Below are positions 27,166-35,266 of a DNA stretch of 64,000 nucleotides, piece by piece. Under the pieces are notes generated by a model. That model did not search any database. It was not told where the DNA came from and worked only from the letters and a program-made list of their open reading frames with translations. The DNA lies in the NCBI RefSeq assembly GCF_017792385.1, contig NZ_CP051230.1, positions 2,666,001 to 2,730,000 of the forward strand, read 5' to 3'. Numbering within the stretch: position 1 is the first letter of the stretch; every line of letters starts with the position of its first letter. The DNA is from Hyphomonas sp. GTDB taxonomy: Bacteria > Pseudomonadota > Alphaproteobacteria > Caulobacterales > Hyphomonadaceae. Position numbers and translations under genes: made by a program.

Positions 27166-27576
27166 TCAGTTGTTTTCTATAGGATCGAAACAATCATAAT
27201 TGCGCAGTGCAACGATCTGGCCATCCCGGAATTCGAATACGGCGACGCAGTGTGCACAAAGCTCCTGATCCTTCTTCAGCGGCGGCACATCGGTCGCCAT
27301 TGTCCCGCGCCAGACCATTTCCAGCATGACGCTTTGGTCATCCGCAAGCTGACGTTTGATTTCGTAGGATTGATGTCGTAGAATGCCTCGGGCCTGCTCA
27401 ATGCCGGTCTTCAGGGCTGCCAAGTCCCGCCGGGCACCTTCCGGTTTGAGCTGATTGGGCCACTCAACCTGTTCGACATGTTTCGCAAAGAACTCATCCA
27501 TCAGGCTGCCATCCATCTGTTCCACTGCGCGCACGAAACTCATAGCTGCCGCAATATTACGCTCTGCACTGGTCAT
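27166..27576 (-). CDS. SnoaL-like/NTF2-fold protein
   Basis: 136 residues of the SnoaL-like nuclear-transport-factor-2 fold (FVRAVEQMDGSLMDEFFAKHVEQVEWPNQLKP and the C-terminal VAVFEFRDGQIVALRNYDCFDP). Such proteins are small isomerases, hydrolases or binding proteins; the substrate is unknown. The ATG at 27576 is preferred because GAAGG lies 7 bases upstream; the ATG two codons earlier is too close to it. It is divergent from a TetR-type gene and probably controlled by it. Confidence 0.78.
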   Translation of the reverse strand: MTSAERNIAAAMSFVRAVEQMDGSLMDEFFAKHVEQVEWPNQLKPEGARRDLAALKTGIEQARGILRHQSYEIKRQLADDQSVMLEMVWRGTMATDVPPLKKDQELCAHCVAVFEFRDGQIVALRNYDCFDPIENN

Positions 27577-27593
27577 CAGCATACCTTCGAGTC

Positions 27594-27608
27594 TAGAATG
27601 TCATTCTA
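27594..27608. promoter_or_regulatory. TetR-type operator, proximal to the SnoaL-like gene
   Basis: TAGAATG-T-CATTCTA is a perfect 15-bp palindrome, 17 bases before the SnoaL-like start. A second copy lies at 27620-27634 with centres 26 bp apart. TetR binding is inferred from the divergent TetR gene. Confidence 0.75.
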
Positions 27609-27619
27609 CAAGAAGGTAA

Positions 27620-27634
27620 TAGAATGCCGTTCTA
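27620..27634. promoter_or_regulatory. TetR-type operator, proximal to the tetR-type gene
   Basis: TAGAATG-C-CGTTCTA is the same palindrome with one arm mismatch. It overlaps TATAAG (27633-27638), a likely -10 element of the regulator gene, so it should allow autorepression. Confidence 0.7.
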
Positions 27635-27658
27635 TAAGGTGTCAAGATTGGGTGTTCC

Positions 27659-28219
27659 ATGACAGATCGGCGTCAAACTATCTTGAGGGCTGCGTTGCCG
27701 CTGTTCGTGACGAAGGGATATTCGTCCACAACGATCATGGATATCCGAAAGGCGTCAGGCGCGACCACCGGCAGCATTTATCACTTTTTCGAGGGTAAGC
27801 CGGGAATTGCCGTCGCATTGTGGGAGTCTGCGAATGATGACTGGCAAAAGCGTACGACATGCCAGATTGGCGGCGGCACGCCCAAGGAAATGGTGCAGGC
27901 CTCGGTGAAGGGGCTGGCGGAATGGGCGCTTGCGGACAGAGCCCTGTTCCTCTTCTACGAGGATATGCGTATCCGGGCCCTGACCACCCCGGAGCTCAAA
28001 GCCATATCGGACACTTTGCGGGAAGGTTTCGATCGTGGCAGGTCAATCTACAAGACTTGGGTTGAGGCAGGTGCGGTGCGTGACATGCCGTGGCCTTTGG
28101 CATCCGCCTTGATGCTCGGACCGACTTACGACTATTTGCGCAAATGTGGCGACCGGAGGGAGCATCGGGCGGTTGTTCGCTCCCTCGCCGAACTTGCCTG
28201 GCAGGCCATAAAACCCTGA
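27659..28219 (+). CDS. TetR-family transcriptional regulator
   Basis: 186 residues. The N-terminal TetR helix-turn-helix (about 5-48; LPLFVTKGYSSTTIMDIRKASGATTGSIYHFFEGK) is followed by a helical ligand domain. Two copies of a TAGAATG palindrome lie between it and the divergent SnoaL-like gene, so it most likely represses that gene and itself. Ligand unknown. Confidence 0.9.
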   Translation: MTDRRQTILRAALPLFVTKGYSSTTIMDIRKASGATTGSIYHFFEGKPGIAVALWESANDDWQKRTTCQIGGGTPKEMVQASVKGLAEWALADRALFLFYEDMRIRALTTPELKAISDTLREGFDRGRSIYKTWVEAGAVRDMPWPLASALMLGPTYDYLRKCGDRREHRAVVRSLAELAWQAIKP

Positions 28220-28240
28220 CCCGCAGTTTGAACGCATCGA

Positions 28241-28314
28241 TGGAGCGGGTGAAGGGAATCGAACCCTCGTCGTCAGCTTGGGAAGCTGCTGCTCTACCAT
28301 TGAGCTACACCCGC
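28241..28314 (-). tRNA. tRNA-Gly, anticodon CCC
   Basis: A 74-base cloverleaf on the minus strand: acceptor stem GCGGGTG/CACCCGC, D-arm GCTCAATGGTAGAGC, anticodon loop TTCCCAA (CCC, glycine codon GGG), T-loop TTCGATT and an encoded CCA end at 28241-28243. The outermost anticodon-stem pair is mismatched (G-A), as in many glycine tRNAs. It lies between the TetR gene and crcB with no integrase nearby. Confidence 0.96.
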
Positions 28315-28409
28315 GCACGTCCCGCTATTTGATCCCGAAATGCACGGTGCGCAAGCGCTGACGGCGTTTCGCCCTTTAAGAACGTCCTGCGAACGGCTAG
28401 AAGGCCGCC

Positions 28410-28793
28410 ATGAACGGATTTCTCGCAGTTGCAGCAGGCGGCGCCATTGGCGCATCGCTCCGGCATGGGGTCGGCCTTCTGGCCGTGCGCCACCTGCCGG
28501 CGGGCTGGCCGCACGGCACGTTTGCCGTGAACCTGGCCGGCAGCCTGCTGATGGGGCTGCTGGTCGGCTGGCTGGCGCTCAAGGCCGAAGGCGTCCACCA
28601 GACGACACGGCTGTTTCTGGCGACGGGCGTGCTGGGCGGGTTCACCACATTTTCGGCCTTCTCGCTGGAAGTGGCGGAATTCCTGCGCAAGGGCGAGACG
28701 GTGAAGGCAGCGGCCTATGCGGGCCTGTCCCTGCTGCTCGGCGTGACGGCGCTGTTCATTGGACTTTGGATTGCCCGGAAGGTGTTCGCATGA
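28410..28793 (+). CDS. crcB: Fluoride channel CrcB/FluC
   Basis: 127 residues and four membrane helices. The Fluc signatures are present: GGAIGASLRH near the N-terminus, GTFAVNLAGSLLMG (about 37-50) and GVLGGFTTFSAFSLE (about 72-86). It forms a dual-topology dimer that exports toxic fluoride. No fluoride riboswitch is recognisable in the 95 bases upstream. The stop overlaps the rluC start (ATGA). Confidence 0.95.
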   Translation: MNGFLAVAAGGAIGASLRHGVGLLAVRHLPAGWPHGTFAVNLAGSLLMGLLVGWLALKAEGVHQTTRLFLATGVLGGFTTFSAFSLEVAEFLRKGETVKAAAYAGLSLLLGVTALFIGLWIARKVFA

Positions 28794-29836
28794 GCGGCCA
28801 GATTGTTACAGAAACGGTGTCCGACAAGGAATCCGGCACCCGGCTTGACCGCTGGATCAAACGGCGCGTGCCGGTCACGCAGGGCCAGATCGAGAAGATG
28901 CTCCGCACGGGGCAAATCCGCGTCGATGGGTCTCGCGCCAAGGCAAATACGCGGCTGGAGACGGGCCAGCAGGTGCGCCTGCCAATCCTTGAGGCGGACA
29001 CAACCCGCCCGGCCCAGAAGAAGGCCGATCGCGTCTCCGAGGAAGACCGGCGATTCATCCGGGATTTGATCCTCTATGAGGATGACGAGATGATTGCCAT
29101 CAACAAGCCCGCCGGCATCGCCGTGCAGGGCGGGTCAGGGCAGGGCCGCCATATTGATGGCATGCTCGCCGCGCTCGGCGATGGTGAGCATCGCCCGGTC
29201 CTCGTCCACAGGCTGGACAAGGATACGAGCGGCGTGCTGCTGCTCGCGAAATACCCGAAGGCCGCCGCACAACTGGCCGAGAAGTTCCGCAGCCGGGACA
29301 TGGACAAGGTCTATTGGGCGGTCACCGTGGCCGTGCCCAATCCGCCTTTCGGCCAGATCCGCTGCTGGATGGTGAAGGGCATCGAGGATGAGCGCGAGCC
29401 GGATGGCTATCGCATCGTGCATCCGAAGGCCCGTGGCCGCCGGGATGCCGACCGCGAGCGCATGTTCCGCTCGGCGCAGGGCGTCGAAGGCGCGCGTCAT
29501 TCGATCACGGATTATGCAGTGATTTCCACGGCTGGGCAGAAAGCGGCCTGGGTCGCGCTCAAGCCGGAAACCGGCCGCATGCACCAGCTGCGCTTCCACA
29601 TGCTGGAAATGAACACCTCCATTCTGGGCGATTTCAAATACCAGTGTCGCCGGGAAGTGCCCCAGGGCCTCGCGCCCGGCCTGCATCTGCATGCCCGCGC
29701 CCTGGTCATCCCGCGCGAGACCGGCAAGCCGATCAAGATCGTCGCGCCGTTGCCGCCGCACATGAAGCAGACTTTCGAGGCGCTTGGCTTCCTCGAACAG
29801 GAAGCGGGCAAGGACCCGCTCGCGCCCTTTGTATGA
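28790..29836 (+). CDS. rluC: 23S rRNA pseudouridine synthase RluC-type
   Basis: 348 residues. An N-terminal S4 domain (LDRWIKRRVPVTQGQIEKMLRTGQIRVDG) is followed by the RluA-class catalytic domain, with HRLDKDTSG carrying the catalytic Asp, and the KPETGRMHQLRFH segment. It modifies uridines of 23S rRNA (the RluC sites by similarity). It is coupled to crcB and to the downstream HAD gene by 4-base overlaps. Confidence 0.92.
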   Translation: MSGQIVTETVSDKESGTRLDRWIKRRVPVTQGQIEKMLRTGQIRVDGSRAKANTRLETGQQVRLPILEADTTRPAQKKADRVSEEDRRFIRDLILYEDDEMIAINKPAGIAVQGGSGQGRHIDGMLAALGDGEHRPVLVHRLDKDTSGVLLLAKYPKAAAQLAEKFRSRDMDKVYWAVTVAVPNPPFGQIRCWMVKGIEDEREPDGYRIVHPKARGRRDADRERMFRSAQGVEGARHSITDYAVISTAGQKAAWVALKPETGRMHQLRFHMLEMNTSILGDFKYQCRREVPQGLAPGLHLHARALVIPRETGKPIKIVAPLPPHMKQTFEALGFLEQEAGKDPLAPFV

Positions 29837-30507
29837 GTGACAGTCTGAAGCTTGCCATCTGGGACGTGGACGGAACACTCGTCGACAGCCGCCAGTCGAT
29901 CCATGAGATCATGGTGGAAGCCTTCCGCCTCTCCGCGCTGACTCCGCCGGACTATGAGGATACCCGAAAGATTGTCGGGCTCAGCCTGCACCAGGCGTGC
30001 GGCCAGTTGGCGCCCGGCGCCAATGCCGACGAGATCGAAAAACTGGTGCAGGACTATCGGGACTCCTGGGTCCGCGCTCGCGCCCGGCCGGATTTTTCCC
30101 AGCCGCTCTATGATGGCGCGCTGGAGACGCTGGAAATGCTGCGTGAGGAAGGCTGGCTGATCGCCATGGCCACCGGCAAGACACACAAGGGCATCGCCAG
30201 CCTGTTCGAGGCGCATGACATCAAGCATTTCTTCGACACGATCTGGTGCGCCGATGACGGCCCCGGCAAACCGCACCCGCATATGGTGGAACAGGCGATG
30301 GGCGCGCTCGGCTGCGCACCGCATGAAAGCCTGATGATCGGCGATGCGGTCCACGACATTTCCATGGGCCGCGCCGCCGGCGTCTACACCCACGGCGTCA
30401 GCTGGGGCTTCGGCGCCGCCCACGAACTGGAAGACGTCGGCGCCCACGAAATCCACCACGATTTCGACACGCTCCGCAAAAGCCTTCTGGCGTTTGAGCC
30501 GTTTTAA
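29833..30507 (+). CDS. HAD-family phosphatase, phosphoglycolate-phosphatase-like
   Basis: 224 residues with all HAD motifs: DVDGTLVDS (nucleophile Asp and acid Asp), ATGKTHKG, KPHPHM (Lys) and GDAVHDISMGRAAG. The helical cap is of the Gph/PGMB type. A HAD gene directly after rluC is a common arrangement. The substrate is a small phosphate ester, not determinable here. The start overlaps the rluC stop. Confidence 0.9.
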   Translation: MSDSLKLAIWDVDGTLVDSRQSIHEIMVEAFRLSALTPPDYEDTRKIVGLSLHQACGQLAPGANADEIEKLVQDYRDSWVRARARPDFSQPLYDGALETLEMLREEGWLIAMATGKTHKGIASLFEAHDIKHFFDTIWCADDGPGKPHPHMVEQAMGALGCAPHESLMIGDAVHDISMGRAAGVYTHGVSWGFGAAHELEDVGAHEIHHDFDTLRKSLLAFEPF

Positions 30508-30542
30508 TCAAGGGTTGTCGGCTCATTCCACCTGTGTCATGC

Positions 30543-30563
30543 CTCCTGTTGCAGTTGCAGGAG
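30543..30563 (+). promoter_or_regulatory. Hairpin covering the ribosome-binding site of the next gene
   Basis: CTCCTG (30543-30548) pairs with CAGGAG (30558-30563), which contains the AGGAG ribosome site of the ATG at 30572. The stem would hide the site when folded. It is short, so its effect is uncertain. Confidence 0.35.
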
Positions 30564-30571
30564 CCTCATAG

Positions 30572-31237
30572 ATGGCGCGCAGACGTCGATACCATTCGAA
30601 TACAAGCAAACTTTCCGTTGAACAGGCCCGTGCAGAGGCAGAAAAGCCTGATCTCGTCCGCAACCTTTTCCAGAATCTGAAGCTGCTCGATATCAAGAAA
30701 TCTGTGATCGAGGCCAATCAGAAGCGCTTGCCTTTTCTGTATATGGGGCTTTTTCCCATTTTGGCGATTGCGCTCTTTGTCTCGCTCTGGCTGGCGGTCC
30801 TGTTGGGAGGGGCCTATGTGGGAACAATCTGGGGGCCTTGGGGCGCACTTGAGCGAATCTCAGCTGCTCGGAAAGACGTCAAGGATCTGACAGACCGGAT
30901 CAGCCGTGACTTGCCTTCCATGGATTCGAAGCACTGCTTTGCTGTTTTCGGCGTTCAGAAATCTGGCAAGGTCGAGCTGAAGCTGTCCGACGTCGCACTT
31001 CCGGTCGATGGCCCGGCCCTCTCAACGCTGGATACGGACGGACATTTCGGCGGATTGGGGCCGTACCGGAAACTGGGCGTGGTTCCGCTCGGCCCGGACA
31101 ACAAGATTGTGCCGGACCTCGAAGCCATGAAGGACCAGTACTGGCTGGGCGATGCCAGGCGGGCAGGGATCCCGGATGCCGCCATCACAACGGCCCTCAA
31201 TTCGCTCCGCGTTTATGATGCGCGGCAGAGCGCCTGA
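30572..31237 (+). CDS. Membrane protein of unknown function
   Basis: 221 residues. A very basic N-terminus (ARRRRYHS) is followed by a probable helical segment, one or two membrane helices at about 55-85 (YMGLFPILAIALFVSLWLAVLLGGAYVG), then a soluble C-terminal part rich in Asp/Gly/Leu. No known domain is recognised. Its codons are less GC-rich than those of the flanking HAD and ATP12 genes, which hints at a later insertion into this stretch. Confidence 0.65.
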   Translation: MARRRRYHSNTSKLSVEQARAEAEKPDLVRNLFQNLKLLDIKKSVIEANQKRLPFLYMGLFPILAIALFVSLWLAVLLGGAYVGTIWGPWGALERISAARKDVKDLTDRISRDLPSMDSKHCFAVFGVQKSGKVELKLSDVALPVDGPALSTLDTDGHFGGLGPYRKLGVVPLGPDNKIVPDLEAMKDQYWLGDARRAGIPDAAITTALNSLRVYDARQSA

Positions 31238-31287
31238 TCGCACTTCGCCCCTTGGAAACCCGGCCTCTTGCGCGTACATGCGCGCGC

Positions 31288-32001
31288 ATGACTGACGAGA
31301 CCCCAAAGCCGAAACGCTTCTATGAAACCGCCAAGGCCGTGCAGATGCCGGGCGGCTGGACCGTGGAACTCGATGGCCGCTCCATCAAGACGCCCGCCCG
31401 CGCGGCGCTGAGCCTGCCGACCGAGAAACTGGCCAAGGCCATCGCGGCCGAGTGGAACGCGCAGGGCGAGCATATCGACCTCGCCGCCATGCATCTGACG
31501 CGCCTCGCCAATGTCGCCATAGACCGCACGCCGGAAACGCGCTTTGAAATGGCCGACGAGCTGGCACGCTATTGCGAGACGGACCTTGTCTGCCACATCG
31601 CCGAGGATTCCGAGGAACTGGCCGAGCTGGAAGAGGCCCATTGGGCGCCGCTGCGCGCCTGGGCCGGGCAGGCGCTGGACGTCATCCTCGTGCCGGTCGA
31701 GGGCATCATCGCCTCGCCCCAGCCGGATGCCTCGCTCGATGCTGCGCGGAATTACGCGCTCGGCCTTGATGATTTCACCCTGACCGGCCTGATGTTCGGT
31801 TGCGGCCTGTTCGGCTCGGCCGTGCTCGCCATGGCGACGGTCGAGGGCGAACTGACGGCCACCGACGCCTATGAGGTCGCCCGGATCGACGAGGCCTGGC
31901 AGGCCCAGCAATGGGGCGAGGATGACGAGGCCAAGGCCGTCACCGCCCTGCGCCGGATCGAGGCCAAGGCGCTGGAGACCTGGCTGACCGGACTGGGCTG
32001 A
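31288..32001 (+). CDS. ATP12-family chaperone for F1-ATPase assembly
   Basis: 237 residues. It is recognisable by KRFYETAKAVQMPGGWTVELDGRSIKTPARAALSLPT and by WAPLRAWAGQALDVIL, shared with mitochondrial Atp12, which protects the F1 alpha subunit during assembly. The family is characteristic of alphaproteobacteria and mitochondria. ATG 31288 begins the conserved MTDETPKPKRF; an upstream in-frame ATG at 31252 would add 12 unconserved residues. Confidence 0.92.
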   Translation: MTDETPKPKRFYETAKAVQMPGGWTVELDGRSIKTPARAALSLPTEKLAKAIAAEWNAQGEHIDLAAMHLTRLANVAIDRTPETRFEMADELARYCETDLVCHIAEDSEELAELEEAHWAPLRAWAGQALDVILVPVEGIIASPQPDASLDAARNYALGLDDFTLTGLMFGCGLFGSAVLAMATVEGELTATDAYEVARIDEAWQAQQWGEDDEAKAVTALRRIEAKALETWLTGLG

Positions 32002-32120
32002 CACGATCCGGTCTCCGCTGAGATGGCTTGAAACGGTCTGAACTATCATGAACCGCAGCGAAACCGGCGATGAACACGCCGCTCAGCTGGCGTTCGCCCC
32101 GGCCATGGTTTGCTGCAGTC

Positions 32121-32639
32121 ATGATGAAGCAGATCATGAATGCCCGAATGGCGGCCGTTGCCCTTGCCGCGTCCGCCTTCATCGCCGCCCCGGCCATGGC
32201 CGATCCCGTCGGGGGACAGATCACCCGGCTCGACACGCGCCTCGGCCCCCAGACCGGCCTGACTGTGCAGGTTCGCCATGGCGGCAGCCACGCGCATGGC
32301 CGGGGATATTACCGCACCAATGAATGGGGCCAGTCGCGGGACCAGGCCCGGTATCTGCGCCGGTCAGCCGTCCACGCCTGCCGCACCGCAATAGGCCGCA
32401 CGGCGTGGCGCGCCGGCTTCCGCGACATTGATTTTGATGATGACCGCCGCGTCCGCCAGGTCGGCCCGAACGGGTTCGACATCCGCTTCGAGGAGGTCGA
32501 ATTCGAGGGCCGCCGCCGCGACCGGGAACGCGATGTCCACTGCACGGTCCGCCGCGGTCAGGTGATCCGGCTGGAGGGCATCCCCCATGCCGGTCCAGGC
32601 AAGGGCCACTGGAAACAGAAACACCGCTACGGCTACTGA
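32121..32639 (+). CDS. Secreted basic protein of unknown function
   Basis: 172 residues. A signal peptide (MAAVALAASAFIAAPAMA) is followed by a mature part rich in Arg, Asp and Gly, with two Cys (HACRTAI, DVHCTVR) that could form a disulfide, and a basic His/Lys tail. Similar short Arg/Asp-rich periplasmic proteins are common in this group and unassigned. The start is one of several ATGs at 32121-32139; I chose the first that keeps a normal signal-peptide n-region. Confidence 0.6.
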   Translation: MMKQIMNARMAAVALAASAFIAAPAMADPVGGQITRLDTRLGPQTGLTVQVRHGGSHAHGRGYYRTNEWGQSRDQARYLRRSAVHACRTAIGRTAWRAGFRDIDFDDDRRVRQVGPNGFDIRFEEVEFEGRRRDRERDVHCTVRRGQVIRLEGIPHAGPGKGHWKQKHRYGY

Positions 32640-32689
32640 GCCCCGCGGCCCCTGGCGGCAGGCTGGCCAGAATAGCCGGCCTGTCGTCC

Positions 32690-32716
32690 GCGCCCCGGAC
32701 CTGTCATCCGGGGCGC
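32690..32716. terminator. GC-rich hairpin between converging genes
   Basis: A perfect 10-bp stem GCGCCCCGGA (32690-32699) / TCCGGGGCGC (32707-32716) with a 7-base loop. There is no T-run. It lies before the stop of the MBOAT gene on the other strand, so it may stop transcription from either side or be a palindromic repeat. Confidence 0.45.
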
Positions 32717-32722
32717 GTCCTG

Positions 32723-34135
32723 TCAGAACTGGAAGTAGATGAACGGCCGGTAGCCCAGCGGCACGAAGGACAGCGCCAGCGCCGTCAGGGCCCCCGTGCT
32801 GACCGCAAACAGCGGTGCGGGCATCCTGGCCAGCGCCTCACCGATCTTCAGCCGGTAGCTGATCGCATGGAACAGGCTGATCGCCAGGATGAACGGCCAG
32901 ACCACCGCTGGCAGAGTCTGCGTGCCCTCCGAACTCAGCGTCACATAGGTCTTCGCAATCGCCAGCGATTCCGTCAGCGTCGGCGCGCGGAAGAAAATCC
33001 AGGCGAGGTTCACCCAGTAGAAGGTCAGCGCCGTGCCCAGCAACAGGCCGAGCGCGCCCAGCGGCCGCACGCGGCTGGCCACCAGATCGCTCCAGGTCCG
33101 CTCCACCATCAGGGCGAGGCCATGCAGGAATCCCCAGATCACGAAATTGAACGAGGCCCCGTGCCACAATCCGCCCAGCACCATCGTCGTCATCAGATTG
33201 ATGTCCCGGCGCATATTGCCCTTCCGGTTGCCGCCCAGCGGGATGTAGAGATAGTCCCGCAGCCAGCTGGACAGGGAGATGTGCCAGCGGCGCCAGAAAT
33301 CCTGGATATTGGCCGACAGGTAGGGCGAGTTGAAGTTCGGCGGGAATTTGTAGCCGAGCAGGCCCGCCGTTGCGATGGCCATGTCGGAATAACCGGAAAA
33401 GTCGCAATAGATCTGGATGCCGTAGAGCAGCACGCCGGCCACCACGCTGAGGGCGGAATAGGCGGACGGGTCGGCAAAGACCAGATCCACATAGGGGGCG
33501 ATATTGTCCGACACGCAGGCCTTCTTGAAGAAGCCGACCAGGAACAGCGCCACGCTGGCGCGTACGGCCACATCGCTCCATTTGCGCGCCGTATCCATCT
33601 GCGGAATGAAGTCCGAGGCGCGCACGATCGGCCCGGCCACCAATTGCGGGAAGAAGGCGATATAGAACGCCACATCCAGGAAGCTGCGCCGCGCGCCAAT
33701 CGCCCCGCGATGGACGTCCACCATGTAGGAAATGGCCTGGAACGTGTAGAAGCTGATGCCGACCGGCAGGACCAGATTCAGCGTCACATGCCCGGCATTG
33801 AAGCCCATCATGGCAGCAAAGTCGGTGAAGCTGTCGGTGAAGAAATTGAAGTATTTGAACACGCCCAGAACCATCAGGGCAAAGACGATGCCCGTGCCGA
33901 GTGCCCATTTGCGCCGCTTGGTCTGTTCCTTGGGCCAGGTCGCGGCCTGGCCGACCAGATAGCTGACCAGCGTCACCATCAGGATCAGGCCCAGGAACCG
34001 CCAGTCCCAGGCGCCATAGAAGACATAGGAGGCCAGCGTCAGGACGCGTTTGCGCCATTGATTGCTGCGCAGCGTCCAGACCAGGCCGAAGACGATGGCG
34101 AAGAACAGGAAGAACCGGGCTTCAACGAACAGCAT
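32723..34135 (-). CDS. MBOAT-family O-acyltransferase (AlgI/PatB type)
   Basis: 470 residues and about 11 membrane helices. The segments LASYVFYGAWDWRFL, DFSGYSDMAIA, FWRRWHISLSSWLRDYLYIPLGG and GLWHGASFNFVIWGFLHG (with the catalytic His) define the AlgI subgroup, which passes acyl groups from the cytoplasm across the inner membrane for polysaccharide O-acetylation. The next gene on the same strand, overlapping by 14 bases at 34122-34135, encodes the SGNH-type partner, so the two form an export-acetylation pair. Confidence 0.93.
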   Translation of the reverse strand: MLFVEARFFLFFAIVFGLVWTLRSNQWRKRVLTLASYVFYGAWDWRFLGLILMVTLVSYLVGQAATWPKEQTKRRKWALGTGIVFALMVLGVFKYFNFFTDSFTDFAAMMGFNAGHVTLNLVLPVGISFYTFQAISYMVDVHRGAIGARRSFLDVAFYIAFFPQLVAGPIVRASDFIPQMDTARKWSDVAVRASVALFLVGFFKKACVSDNIAPYVDLVFADPSAYSALSVVAGVLLYGIQIYCDFSGYSDMAIATAGLLGYKFPPNFNSPYLSANIQDFWRRWHISLSSWLRDYLYIPLGGNRKGNMRRDINLMTTMVLGGLWHGASFNFVIWGFLHGLALMVERTWSDLVASRVRPLGALGLLLGTALTFYWVNLAWIFFRAPTLTESLAIAKTYVTLSSEGTQTLPAVVWPFILAISLFHAISYRLKIGEALARMPAPLFAVSTGALTALALSFVPLGYRPFIYFQF

Positions 34136-35195
34136 GGACAGCCGTCTCCTTCTGATGGCCAGCCTGCTGGCAATAGGTGCGGCCCACTTCGCGGCTCAGC
34201 GTCCGGGCGCCGGTTTCACCGAAATGGCTGAAATCGAACCACAGGTCGCGCGCAAACAGGTCCGGATAGACATCCGGCCGGTTGAAGTTCAGCACCGTAT
34301 GGTCCCCCGGCAGGGCGCGGACCGCTTCGCCGGTGCGCGGCGTCCGGTCCAGTTCCGCCAGATCCGGCGAGACAAACAATGCGGCTTCGACGCCCTGCGC
34401 CTCCAGCCGGTCCAGCCGTTCGGCCAGATAGGCCGCGCGCGCGGTCACATCCTCATTGGTTTTGGCGCCGTAGCGGGCCAGCTTCGCCTCGAACTGTTCG
34501 GGATGATCTTCAAAATCCTTGCGGCGGGCCTCGATGTCCGGCGTCAGGATCGATCCCAGCGCCTCGAACCCGTCCTCGGCCATGTCGAATGTGTGCGGCG
34601 GCGGCGTCACTCCCGGCGGGAACAGCAGCGCCGCGCCCCGGCCCACACCCGACAGGTCGAAGCCGGTGCCCAGCACCATGATGCCGCCCCGGAACACGCG
34701 CTTGGGCAGGGATTCCGGATAGGACGCGATCGTGTCGACCTGCGCCCGAAGCAGCGCCGGATCGTGGAAATAGCGTGCCCGGTCGGTTGTCACATCGGCC
34801 AGGTCTCGCGCATTCGGCAGCGGGTCCTCGATCACGACGCGTTTCAGCGACGGGCCGCCGGCCGCCAGCACCTGCTCGACCAGCCAGTCCTCTTCCACGC
34901 CGGTCAGGCCGAACACGCCGAGATTGTAGACGCGCCAGTCCGGGCAACCGGCTTCCGCCGCGCCGGCTTCCACCTCGTCCGGCACGATATGATAGAAGGT
35001 GCGCGAGGTGCCGATGAAGACCGTGTCATAGGCGTCCGGATTGGCGACATAGGCGTCCAGTTTCGGGCTCAGCACCACCAGGTCCGGCATCGGCGTAGCC
35101 TGTCTCAGGCCCAGCGACAGCGGCACCGCCACCAGCACAAAGCCGATGGCAAACAGGATGGCGGAAAACAGGGCGGTTCGAATCTGGGTCGTCAT
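34122..35195 (-). CDS. SGNH-type O-acetyltransferase partner (AlgJ/AlgX/DltD-like)
   Basis: 357 residues. One N-terminal membrane anchor (about 8-28) is followed by a periplasmic SGNH-like domain: the block-I Ser in FIGTSRTFYHI and a C-terminal DFSHFGETGA supplying Asp and His. Such proteins move acetyl from the MBOAT partner to an extracellular polysaccharide. Its upstream position and 14-base overlap with the MBOAT gene support a two-gene operon. The polysaccharide is not known. Confidence 0.8.
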   Translation of the reverse strand: MTTQIRTALFSAILFAIGFVLVAVPLSLGLRQATPMPDLVVLSPKLDAYVANPDAYDTVFIGTSRTFYHIVPDEVEAGAAEAGCPDWRVYNLGVFGLTGVEEDWLVEQVLAAGGPSLKRVVIEDPLPNARDLADVTTDRARYFHDPALLRAQVDTIASYPESLPKRVFRGGIMVLGTGFDLSGVGRGAALLFPPGVTPPPHTFDMAEDGFEALGSILTPDIEARRKDFEDHPEQFEAKLARYGAKTNEDVTARAAYLAERLDRLEAQGVEAALFVSPDLAELDRTPRTGEAVRALPGDHTVLNFNRPDVYPDLFARDLWFDFSHFGETGARTLSREVGRTYCQQAGHQKETAVHAVR

Positions 35196-35266
35196 GGCAG
35201 CCGGGACAGGGAAATTTAATCACTAGGCCGGTGCAGGATGCATGCCAATGCCGCCCGGTTCGGCAA

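Noticed and set aside
28241..28314. tRNA-Gly as an integration site
   Set aside because: No integrase, no repeated 3' tRNA fragment and ordinary neighbours on both sides.
28315..28409. Fluoride riboswitch in front of crcB
   Set aside because: The conserved riboswitch core sequences and pseudoknot-forming elements are not present in these 95 bases.
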